From positions 1-64,000 of the forward strand of contig SVES01000006.1 of the NCBI GenBank assembly GCA_015057305.1: a stretch of 64,000 bases of DNA, given 5' to 3'. This DNA is from Pseudobutyrivibrio ruminis. Its GTDB lineage: Bacteria > Bacillota > Clostridia > Lachnospirales > Lachnospiraceae. This document shows positions 20,089 through 26,034 of this stretch, one piece after another. Both the position numbers and the translations under genes were made by a program. Position 1 is the stretch's first letter; each line of letters starts with the position of its first letter. The notes under the pieces were generated by a model. That model ran no database searches. It was given only the letters and a program-made list of their open reading frames with translations, and was not told where the DNA came from.

Positions 20089-20158
20089 CAGTAAAATAGC
20101 GGGATTGAGCTGTCCGATAAAAAGTTGGTATCAGCTGGTACTATACAATCAAGGAACA
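20089..20158 (+). repeat. Intergenic repeat, copy 2
   Basis: The counterpart of the element ahead of sbcD. The exact blocks are at 20109-20126 and 20139-20154, spaced 5 bp closer than in copy 1. It precedes the 40-residue EF-hand-like protein. Confidence 0.75.
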
Positions 20159-20195
20159 AGAAAACCATTATTTTGATAGTCGAGGAGGTTCTTTT

Positions 20196-20318
20196 ATGTT
20201 TGATGATTCAGGATTTGGTGGCAATTCAATGTTTGATTCTAATCACGATGGACATCTCAATGCATTTGAAAGAGATCACGCAGAGTGTTTTTTTCATGAT
20301 TGTGATACATATGACTAG
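20196..20318 (+). CDS. 40-residue EF-hand-like protein
   Basis: Very short coding region with a strong GAGGAGG site (about 20181-20187) eight bases before the ATG. Residues 14-25 (DSNHDGHLNAFE) are a textbook EF-hand loop: Asp, Asn and Asp at 1, 3 and 5, Gly at 6, Leu at 8, Asn at 9 and Glu at 12. The remainder has two Cys and several His near the end (HAECFFHDCD). The loop and the acidic neighbour with a similar loop argue that this is a real gene. The function is unknown. Confidence 0.6.
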   Translation: MFDDSGFGGNSMFDSNHDGHLNAFERDHAECFFHDCDTYD

Positions 20319-20321
20319 GTA

Positions 20322-20465
20322 ATGAAGACGGAAGGCTCGACAGTTCGATATGAAAGAAGGTCTTCGAGAAGTTCAGATGTTATTGCTACATTAATTAAAT
20401 GGTTTGTAATCATATTTATCGTTTGTTTGCTAGATGCAATTATTTGTTCTATAGGTAGATACTAA
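20322..20465 (+). CDS. 47-residue single-pass membrane protein
   Basis: It begins 3 bp after the preceding stop. The N-terminal half is basic and Ser/Arg-rich (RYERRSSRSSD), followed by one hydrophobic helix (LIKWFVIIFIVCLLDAIICS, about residues 25-44). No strong ribosome site is seen, so it would depend on coupling to the gene before it. There is no homologue I recognise. Position in a tight run of small genes is the main support. Confidence 0.45.
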   Translation: MKTEGSTVRYERRSSRSSDVIATLIKWFVIIFIVCLLDAIICSIGRY

Positions 20466-20486
20466 CAGCTTTGTAGGAGATCATCT

Positions 20487-20609
20487 ATGAAAAGCTATTT
20501 TAAGATTAGATTTTTTACAGTTAATATAAAATGCGGTTGGTGTGGTAAGGAGATTCCTGTTGTGAGTACCAGACCAAAGAAATGCCCATATTGTGGCATG
20601 ACAATATAA
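20487..20609 (+). CDS. 40-residue zinc-ribbon protein
   Basis: The ATG at 20487 is preceded by TAGGAGA. The protein contains KCGWCG (residues 15-20) and KCPYCG (residues 32-37), the two CxxC knuckles of a rubredoxin-like zinc ribbon, with a basic N-terminus. It may bind nucleic acid or protein; nothing more can be said. It is the last of the four tiny genes. Confidence 0.6.
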   Translation: MKSYFKIRFFTVNIKCGWCGKEIPVVSTRPKKCPYCGMTI

Positions 20610-20660
20610 TGCTTATTTCTATACAATCCGTTGATTGTTATTGTTTTCATATTTTATACG

Positions 20661-20738
20661 CAGATATCGGAATGGAATGGTCCTTCCTCTGCATAGTACG
20701 ATATCTGTTCATGAGTTTGTCATAGGCTCATGACTCAG
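20661..20738. other. Inverted repeats in the non-coding stretch before the lectin-like lipoprotein
   Basis: CAGATATCG (20661-20669) and CGATATCTG (20699-20707) form a perfect 9-bp stem enclosing a smaller GGAA/TTCC helix. CATGAG and CTCATG (20710-20732) form a second hairpin. No ORF is visible. This may be part of an untranslated leader or an RNA gene. Confidence 0.5.
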
Positions 20739-20749
20739 TCCTGTAGGGG

Positions 20750-20780
20750 AATAGCTTTACGAGGCCAGCTGGATTACTTT
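20750..20780 (+). repeat. 31-nt repeat, copy 1 (upstream of the lectin-like gene)
   Basis: Matches 22094-22124 at 27 of 31 positions (both begin AATAGCT and end ACTTT, with the core TACGAG.CCAGC.GGAT). The two copies lie on either side of the lipoprotein gene. Confidence 0.7.
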
Positions 20781-20819
20781 CTAATAAAAAATGCTATTGA
20801 ATAAGGGGAGATGGTAAAC

Positions 20820-22016
20820 ATGTTCAAAATAAGTAATGTGATAGGTTGCGTAATAATTGGTAGTCTGCTCATTGGATGTGGGCAGACTATTTCTGATGAA
20901 GAGGATATTTCTGTGGAAGTTGAATCTACTTCAGAGGCACCATCTACTGAGGAAAATGAAATAGTTGAAGAAAGTGAGGAAAAATATCCTACGGATTGGA
21001 GCCAAGCATATTTAGATTACATTAATAATATGGAATTTGGTTCAGATGATTCTAATAGAGAAGATATATTGAATTCCTGGGATTATACCCTTATTTATTT
21101 GGATAACGATGATATTCCTGAGCTTATGATTGATTCCAATGTTGAAGCAGGTGGGGAGATAATTGCAACTTATTATAACGAAGAGGTGGTTGACTATCAA
21201 TTGAGTCGTATTGGAACAACATATGTTCCTAAAACGGGTTTACTATATACGGGTACTGGACATATGGATTATTATCCTGTATATATTTCCAAATTGGAAA
21301 ATGGTCAATTTACACAAATAGCCGAAGGTTTATATTACATGTCTGATGAAGAACGTGAACGACTATCGAATCTAGATGAGTTAGAGGAAAGTAGTATTAA
21401 CTATACATACGAATGGGAAGGTAAAGAAGTTACAGAAGACGAATTTGATAACAATATTTCATCATATATAGATAAAGATTTATTAGAGAGACCAGATAAT
21501 TATTATCAGCTTAGTGAGTTTTGTTCTATGTTACAAACGGGTAAATGGAGCTCTTATGGTCATCGGTATGAATTGGTTAAGGAAAATGTATCATGGCAGC
21601 AAGCATTTGATAAGGCTCAAAATAACGGAGGATATCTTGCTATAATTACTTGTGATGAAGAACTAGAAGTAGTCAAAGAACTTATAGAGAAGGAAAATAT
21701 GACTGATAGCTCGTTTTATATTTCCTATAGAGATTGTGAATGGGTTGGAGATGAATTCATGAATAATCGTTGGGTTCTTCCTTCGGGCAAAACTATAAAT
21801 TCGTACTTTTTATACGATTATAATTATCTATATGATCCAGACTACGATTTTTCATCATTTAAGGAAAATGAGTGGGATGACTTAAATGATGGTAATGCTG
21901 GTCTATTAATGTACAAATCAACAGGTTTATATCTTTATAATGCACCAGATGATATAGCTGAAAGTGTTCCTAAATATAAAAACCATGTTGGATATGTCAT
22001 AGAATATGATGATTAG
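20820..22016 (+). CDS. Lipoprotein with a C-type-lectin-like domain
   Basis: Secreted lipoprotein: a signal peptide ends in the lipobox LLIGC, followed by an acidic Ser/Glu/Thr linker. Residues about 60-235 form a domain I do not recognise. The C-terminal part (about 249-398) fits a C-type lectin fold: YELVKENVSWQQAFDKAQ, GGYLAIITCDEE, then the WVGDEF and GYVIEYDD end pattern. Such domains bind ligands at the surface. The frame also has an ATG at 20811, but GGGGAG directly abuts it, so the ATG at 20820 is better spaced (398 residues). It lies between two copies of a 31-nt repeat. Confidence 0.72.
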   Translation: MFKISNVIGCVIIGSLLIGCGQTISDEEDISVEVESTSEAPSTEENEIVEESEEKYPTDWSQAYLDYINNMEFGSDDSNREDILNSWDYTLIYLDNDDIPELMIDSNVEAGGEIIATYYNEEVVDYQLSRIGTTYVPKTGLLYTGTGHMDYYPVYISKLENGQFTQIAEGLYYMSDEERERLSNLDELEESSINYTYEWEGKEVTEDEFDNNISSYIDKDLLERPDNYYQLSEFCSMLQTGKWSSYGHRYELVKENVSWQQAFDKAQNNGGYLAIITCDEELEVVKELIEKENMTDSSFYISYRDCEWVGDEFMNNRWVLPSGKTINSYFLYDYNYLYDPDYDFSSFKENEWDDLNDGNAGLLMYKSTGLYLYNAPDDIAESVPKYKNHVGYVIEYDD

Positions 22017-22093
22017 TTGTCGAGATTTATTTCTAAGCAGCTTTTTAGATGATTCATTGCTGTGAATATAGAAATTCAATTAATGTCTGACCT

Positions 22094-22124
22094 AATAGCT
22101 ATACGAGACCAGCAGGATCACTTT
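22094..22124 (+). repeat. 31-nt repeat, copy 2 (downstream of the lectin-like gene)
   Basis: Partner of 20750-20780, 27 of 31 identical, 77 bp after the lipoprotein stop. Confidence 0.7.
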
Positions 22125-22146
22125 ATAAAAAAAGAAGGTCACATTG

Positions 22147-22176
22147 TTGAATTTATTAATCCTAAATGTGTATAAT
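22147..22176 (+). promoter_or_regulatory. Promoter of tRNA-Gly
   Basis: TTGAAT (22147-22152), 18 bp, TATAAT (22171-22176), 27 bp before the tRNA. It probably also transcribes the XRE gene 24 bp beyond the tRNA. Confidence 0.7.
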
Positions 22177-22203
22177 AATCTTTAGTTAAATATGTTTTCC
22201 ATT

Positions 22204-22274
22204 GCAGAGTTAGTACATCGGTAGTACATCAGCTTCCCAAGCTGAGGAGGCGGGTCCGATTCCCGTACTCTGCT
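22204..22274 (+). tRNA. tRNA-Gly (anticodon CCC)
   Basis: The acceptor GCAGAGT pairs with ACTCTGC, D arm GTAC/GTAC, anticodon stem TCAGC/GCTGA with loop TTCCCAA (anticodon CCC), and T arm GCGGG/CCCGT (one G-U). The T loop is TCCGATT instead of TTCGANT, so position 55 is C and the usual pseudouridine-55 contact with G18 is missing. CCA is not encoded. It folds well, so it is likely functional, with a non-standard T loop. Confidence 0.88.
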
Positions 22275-22298
22275 TTGTTTATTTATGGGAGGTTTAGG

Positions 22299-22658
22299 AT
22301 GAATAAGAAAAGCATCGGAAACAACATAAAATTCTATAGAAATAACGCTGGTCTTACCCAGGCTGAGCTTGGTAAGATGTTTGGTGTATCATATGTTACT
22401 GTCTCAACTTGGGAGTCTGGCAGAACATTACCTTCAAATGAAATAATTGAAGGCTTATGTGTTGCTTTGCATTGTCGTAAGGAAGAGCTTTTAGGTTTTG
22501 GATATGAAGGTAGAGAAAAGGATATCCAAAGAAAGAAACTCAACGATTACTTTGATTCATTAAGCGAGGACAACCGTCATTTGCTTCTTGTTAGAGCAAA
22601 AGAGCTGGTTAACCTAGAAGCAGAGCAACATGGATATTATAAGAAGAATGCATCTTAG
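22299..22658 (+). CDS. XRE-family transcriptional regulator
   Basis: Cytoplasmic DNA-binding protein of 119 residues. The N-terminal helix-turn-helix is clear (IKFYRNNAGLTQAELGKMFG then VSYVTVSTWESGRTLPS, about residues 8-45), with a short helical C-terminal region. In-frame sequence runs back into the tRNA side from a TTG at 22275, but GGGAGG at 22287-22292 sets the ATG at 22299. It directly follows tRNA-Gly and ends at a terminator. The targets are unknown. Confidence 0.85.
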   Translation: MNKKSIGNNIKFYRNNAGLTQAELGKMFGVSYVTVSTWESGRTLPSNEIIEGLCVALHCRKEELLGFGYEGREKDIQRKKLNDYFDSLSEDNRHLLLVRAKELVNLEAEQHGYYKKNAS

Positions 22659-22691
22659 CTGAGTTATTTTTGATATATCACTTTTAACATT

Positions 22692-22724
22692 AGCTGCAGG
22701 GATTGCTCTTCAGCTGCTTTTTTT
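22692..22724 (+). terminator. Terminator after the XRE gene
   Basis: AGCTG (22692-22696) pairs with CAGCT (22711-22715), followed by GC and seven Ts. The loop is 14 nt. The T-run ends only a few bases before the ribosome site of the next gene, so attenuation of that gene is possible. Confidence 0.65.
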
Positions 22725-22737
22725 CAGGAGAATTGTT

Positions 22738-22920
22738 ATGAATAAAAGAGACCGGATGACAGTAGAAAACTTTGTAAGTACATGCATGGATTTAGAAACA
22801 CTGTATGCTTGTTTTCAGGATTTTTCTAAAGAGGAAATTGCTGAGATTTACAATAATTATAAAGAAAATCAGGTTAATGTTAATAAGGATAGTACTGGTG
22901 TCAGCATTAATTGTTCTTAA
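22738..22920 (+). CDS. Hypothetical 60-residue protein
   Basis: AGGAG (22726-22730) lies seven bases before the ATG. The protein is mixed in charge and probably helical (MTVENFVSTCMDLETLYACF, then FSKEEIAEIYNNY). I recognise no family. It sits between two regulator genes. Confidence 0.5.
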   Translation: MNKRDRMTVENFVSTCMDLETLYACFQDFSKEEIAEIYNNYKENQVNVNKDSTGVSINCS

Positions 22921-22979
22921 TATAATAGAATTGGAACTGGCCAAAAATATTAAGCAGATTACGAACGGAGGTATTGTAA

Positions 22980-23270
22980 ATGAGTAGCTACAAGGAATAT
23001 AAAGAAAAAGTTCTGAAAAATCCTGAGATTAAAGCAGAATATGATGCATTAGAAGAAGAATATGATATTATTCAGGCTATGATTGATGCCAGAAACAAAC
23101 AACATATTACGGAAAAAGAATGAGCTGAAAGAACAGGAATTACTCAGGCTGATATTAGTCGTATTGAGAATGGTACAAGAAATCCAAGTTTAGCAATGGT
23201 AAAACGTATTGCTGAAGGATTAGGAATGCGTCTTAAGCTTGAATTTGTTCCTACTGCAGCGAAACAATAA
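22980..23270 (+). pseudogene. XRE-family antitoxin-like regulator interrupted by an in-frame TGA
   Basis: A GGAGG site and ATG open a frame that encodes 47 residues ending ...HITEKE, then TGA (23121-23123), then continues in the same frame as AERTGITQADISRIENGTRNPS through to a TAA at 23268-23270. Joined, the 96 codons make a typical HigA-like protein with KELAERTG at the break, so the TGA replaces a Leu codon; TTA to TGA is one base change. No toxin partner is visible upstream, which fits a decayed module. Start, frame and remaining codons are otherwise intact, so the event looks recent. Confidence 0.85.
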
Positions 23271-23285
23271 TATTATTTTTGTAAT

Positions 23286-23315
23286 AAACCATGGTCGTTT
23301 AGATCATGGTTTTAT
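23286..23315 (+). terminator. Terminator-like hairpin after the broken regulator
   Basis: AAACCATG (23286-23293) pairs with CATGGTTT (23305-23312), loop 11 nt, followed by TATTATG. The T-run is weak. Confidence 0.5.
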
Positions 23316-23422
23316 TATGTCAACATGCAGCCTTAAAGAATAATATAATTGTAAGTCATCAGGCAGTGCACGAAACTTTGAAAAGCGCTATGGAAGTATT
23401 AAGAAGTTATATAGAAGATTAA

Positions 23423-23578
23423 TGTAATTTGATTATCATTTCCGCTAATATTAGAATAGTTTCACAATCAACCATATTGGCAAAAAAACTAAAATAATGC
23501 CGATATGGTTAATAGCGGGGCGATACGATATGGATAGAATAGCAGTTTTTATAACATAGGATATGTCGCCTCTTTTTT
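23423..23578 (+). other. Hairpin-rich intergenic stretch ending in a terminator
   Basis: Part of the gene-free stretch 23271-23633. AACCATATTGGC (23470-23481) pairs with GCCGATATGGTT (23499-23510). A second hairpin (GGCGA near 23518 with TCGCC near 23566) runs into TCTTTTTT at 23571-23578, a probable terminator. A 38-codon frame at 23306-23422 is open but has no ribosome site and is not claimed as a gene. Confidence 0.5.
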
Positions 23579-23580
23579 CT

Positions 23581-23609
23581 TTGAACACTATATTATAAAC
23601 TAATATATA
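23581..23609 (+). promoter_or_regulatory. Promoter of the AEC transporter gene
   Basis: TTGAAC (23581-23586), 17 bp, TATATA (23604-23609), immediately after the upstream terminator and 25 bp before the start codon. Confidence 0.6.
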
Positions 23610-23633
23610 TTGAACTCACGGGAGGATTATTAG

Positions 23634-24563
23634 GTGATAAGTATCTTACTTGCGAAGAAAATAGCAGAATTTTTTATTTTTATCATTTTGGGATTTTTAA
23701 TTGTTAGATGCAATATTTTGAAATCGATAGACTCAGAGGTAGTTACAAAACTTTGCATCTATCTTATGAATCCTGCAATAATTATTAATGCCTTTCAAAT
23801 AGACGCTAACGGTAATGTTATAAAAGGATTATTATTAGCAGTATTTAATGCTGTCATTATTCATATAGTCTGCATTATAATAGCTAAACTATATGGAAGA
23901 CTTACTAACGCAACCGAAGTAGAAAGAGCATCTATTATATATTCTAATGGTGGAAATCTAATAGTACCTATAGTCGGATCAGTTCTCGGTGATGAATGGG
24001 TTGTTTATTCTGCAGCATTTGTTGCAGTCTTTAATATATTCGTATGGTCCCATGGAAGAGGAATGTTTGCTAAAGAAGATGGCATTCCATGGAAGAAAAT
24101 ATTACTTAATGTAAATATTATCTCTATAGGAGTAGGATTATTTATGTTAGTTTTCGACTATAAATTTACAGGACTTGCATCTTCCGTGATAGCCTCCCTA
24201 GCAGATATGGTTGGTCCGGTATCAATGATTATAGTTGGAATGGTTTTAGGGGGCATGAAAGTACAAAACATCTTTTCTAACAATAGAATCTGGGGCGTAA
24301 TATGTATGCGTTTGATTATATGTCCTCTTGTTATTCTTTTAATAATGAGCTTATTACCAGTTGAATCTTTTGTTTCAGGAGGAGATACAGTTATGCTTAT
24401 CTCTTTTTTGGCAGCATGTGCTCCATGTGCTGCAACAATTAATCAATTTGCCATTTTGTATTCAAAAAATGCCGAATACGCAAGCGCAATAAATATTTTG
24501 TCTACTTTGTTATGTATTCTTACCATGCCTATAATGGTTTATTTATTTCAGATTAATCACTAA
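23634..24563 (+). CDS. AEC-family permease (auxin efflux carrier type)
   Basis: Integral membrane transporter of 309 residues with about ten hydrophobic segments. The family pattern is visible in the first half (LCIYLMNPAIIINAF) and in the second half (LGGMKVQ, then RLIICPLVILL and AACAPCAATINQFA). Bacterial members move malate or other organic acids; the substrate here is unknown. The start is GTG at 23634, fixed by GGAGG at 23621-23625. It stands alone between promoter and non-coding DNA. Confidence 0.85.
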   Translation: MISILLAKKIAEFFIFIILGFLIVRCNILKSIDSEVVTKLCIYLMNPAIIINAFQIDANGNVIKGLLLAVFNAVIIHIVCIIIAKLYGRLTNATEVERASIIYSNGGNLIVPIVGSVLGDEWVVYSAAFVAVFNIFVWSHGRGMFAKEDGIPWKKILLNVNIISIGVGLFMLVFDYKFTGLASSVIASLADMVGPVSMIIVGMVLGGMKVQNIFSNNRIWGVICMRLIICPLVILLIMSLLPVESFVSGGDTVMLISFLAACAPCAATINQFAILYSKNAEYASAINILSTLLCILTMPIMVYLFQINH

Positions 24564-24674
24564 TATAGAGTTTAATTTTTACAAAATGGTTGTCAAGACA
24601 GCTTACATCTCTAGGAGACAGTTAACGGTTTAATCACAGGCTGGTGCTATTATACATCCATGGAGGGGTGAGTT

Positions 24675-24875
24675 ATGGATGCTATGGTACAGGTAAAAGA
24701 TGATCAAGAAGCTGCAAATGAATATTTCGAATTATATATGTCACTGCGAGCAGCACTGAGAGAGGGCAAGATTGAAACCACAGATGTGGAAGAATATCTG
24801 GCATATAAGGAACGAATGCTTCCAAAGAAAGCTAGGGAAATTGCGCAGGAGATGATTTTAAAGATTAATGATTGA
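24675..24875 (+). CDS. Hypothetical 66-residue protein
   Basis: TGGAGGGG precedes the ATG. It is a small, acidic, helical protein with repeated EYFELY and EEYLAYKERMLPKKAREIAQEM patterns and no cysteines or membrane segment. I do not recognise it. Gene-free DNA lies on both sides (24564-24674 and 24876-25144). Confidence 0.5.
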   Translation: MDAMVQVKDDQEAANEYFELYMSLRAALREGKIETTDVEEYLAYKERMLPKKAREIAQEMILKIND

Positions 24876-24963
24876 TATTGAAAGGTTAGGTAAAAGGACT
24901 GTCGAAAGAGAGCAGTTAACGATTGCAAGAAAATCGTGTATTTGACATAATAAAAGAAACAAA

Positions 24964-25018
24964 TAAGGGCTGGTCGAAAGACCCAGGTCCAACCTATTAG
25001 GCGGGAGTCTTCCCGCTA
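24964..25018 (+). ncRNA. Structured leader element A upstream of the DUF3800 gene
   Basis: A GGTC-GAAA-GACC tetraloop hairpin (about 24972-24983) inside a longer imperfect stem is followed by a perfect GCGGGA/TCCCGC hairpin (about 25003-25018). The same arrangement, with shared bases TAGGCGGGA, is found about 100 bp downstream as element B. No strong T-run follows this copy. Confidence 0.6.
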
Positions 25019-25037
25019 TTAACATATTTCATGCTAC

Positions 25038-25071
25038 TTGAATATTATTTTACCGTATGGTAATATAATAG
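25038..25071 (+). promoter_or_regulatory. Promoter with a long palindrome between elements A and B
   Basis: TTGAAT (25038-25043) and TATAAT (25064-25069) are 20 bp apart; TAATAT (25061-25066) would give 17 bp. A nearly perfect inverted repeat, arms 25042-25054 and 25059-25071, centres on TTACCGTATGGTAA. A long spacer containing a palindrome is the layout used by MerR-family activators, but ordinary repression is equally possible. Confidence 0.6.
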
Positions 25072-25132
25072 TGATCTGGGCGAAAGCTCTTTGGATCACC
25101 GTAGGCGGGAAGAATTTCCCGCCATTTTTTTT
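25071..25132 (+). ncRNA. Structured leader element B with terminator, ahead of DUF3800
   Basis: GTGATC (25071-25076) pairs with GATCAC (25094-25099) around a GGGC-GAAA-GCTC tetraloop hairpin. Then GGCGGGAA pairs with TTCCCGCC around GAAT (about 25104-25123) and is followed by eight Ts that end two bases before the GGAG of the coding gene. This is a cis-regulatory layout with a terminator as expression platform. From memory, several candidate RNA motifs named DUF3800-I and onward have been described upstream of genes of this family; whether this is one of them needs a covariance search. Confidence 0.65.
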
Positions 25133-25144
25133 GGAGAAAGATTT

Positions 25145-25819
25145 ATGAAAGAATTAAGTGTTTTTATTGATGAATCAGGAGATTTTGGTGAAACAAGAGA
25201 TGTAAGAGATTATTATCTTGTTACATTTGTTTTTCATGATCAATCAAAGGATATAACTGAAGATACAAAAAAATTAGAGCAGAGCATGAAAGATTCCGGA
25301 TGGAATATTGAGTATATCCATACCGGACCAGTGATTAGAAGAGAAAATGGATTTACAGAATATTCTATTGATGAAAGAAGAAGCTTAATATATAAAATGT
25401 TAAATTTTGTTATTAAGTGCCCTATTAATTTTTGTACTGTTGCAATTAAAAGAAAAGAAGCAACAAACAAAGTTCAATTATCTGGAAAACTTGGTAAGGC
25501 TATTAATCAGATGTTAACTGATCACATGGACTATATCAGTAAGTTTGATAAAGTAATTGTGTATTATGATAATGGGCAGAATGAACTTGGCGCTCTCTTA
25601 AATGCAATTTTTTCGATTCAAATATCAAATGTTGAGTTTAGAAATGCTGAGCAGCAAAAATATAGATTGCTTCAAGCTGCCGACTTCTTCTGTTCAATTG
25701 ATTTATTAAAAATAAAGCGAGCGGAGGGAAGACTAAGCAGAAGCGAAACTCAATTCTTTTATAAGCCAAATGAGTTAAAGAAAACTTTTATAAAAGGAAT
25801 TGATAAAAAAAGAATATAA
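25145..25819 (+). CDS. DUF3800 domain protein
   Basis: A 224-residue cytoplasmic protein with the DUF3800 hallmark FIDESGDFG at residues 6-14, the further acidic pattern VIVYYDNGQNE and the terminal LLQAADFFCSI block. The conserved acidic residues suggest a metal-dependent RNase H-like fold; no activity is established. The frame opens 54 bp earlier, but that part lies in the leader terminator; GGAG at 25133-25136 sets the ATG at 25145. Expression is probably gated by the leader terminator. Confidence 0.85.
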   Translation: MKELSVFIDESGDFGETRDVRDYYLVTFVFHDQSKDITEDTKKLEQSMKDSGWNIEYIHTGPVIRRENGFTEYSIDERRSLIYKMLNFVIKCPINFCTVAIKRKEATNKVQLSGKLGKAINQMLTDHMDYISKFDKVIVYYDNGQNELGALLNAIFSIQISNVEFRNAEQQKYRLLQAADFFCSIDLLKIKRAEGRLSRSETQFFYKPNELKKTFIKGIDKKRI

Positions 25820-25825
25820 GATTAC

Positions 25826-25867
25826 ATAGACCAGCGACTCTGGTGGAGCCCAGACTAACTGGTCTAT
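25826..25867 (+). terminator. Nested hairpin after the DUF3800 gene
   Basis: ATAGACCAG (25826-25834) pairs perfectly with CTGGTCTAT (25859-25867), and TCTGG/CCAGA forms an inner helix. TATTATG follows, so termination would be weak; it may instead protect the 3' end. Confidence 0.55.
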
Positions 25868-26000
25868 TATTATGTCCAAAATGGCGTTTTGATTATAATC
25901 AATGGCTCCATCTGCTTCTAAATGGAGCGCGAAGGAGCGCGGGTTTAAAAATGAGTTTCTAGCTCTCTGTAGGAGCGGCTTTGAAAAATTTGAGCCTGTG

Positions 26001-26028
26001 TTATTACGTGTACCAGAACACCCCTTAT
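26001..26028 (+). repeat. Right copy of the 28-bp metA-derived direct repeat
   Basis: 27 of 28 bases match 14181-14208 (metA 3' end), same orientation, with identity ending abruptly on both sides. It lies in non-coding DNA just past the 3' end of the histidine kinase gene. Confidence 0.8.
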
Positions 26029-26034
26029 CCCTTC

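Noticed and set aside
20750-22124. 31-nt repeats as tRNA remnants generated by integration
   Set aside because: They do not match either tRNA in the window and cannot be folded as a T or anticodon arm.
23121-23123. Selenocysteine at the in-frame TGA of the XRE gene
   Set aside because: The family has Leu at this place, not Cys, and no SECIS-like hairpin is evident just downstream.
23306-23422. 38-codon open frame after the broken regulator
   Set aside because: It begins inside a hairpin, has no ribosome site and shows no recognisable motif.
14236-26000. Integrase, transposase or relaxase within the repeat-bounded region
   Set aside because: None of the proteins encoded there matches such a family; the island claim rests on the repeat and gene content only.
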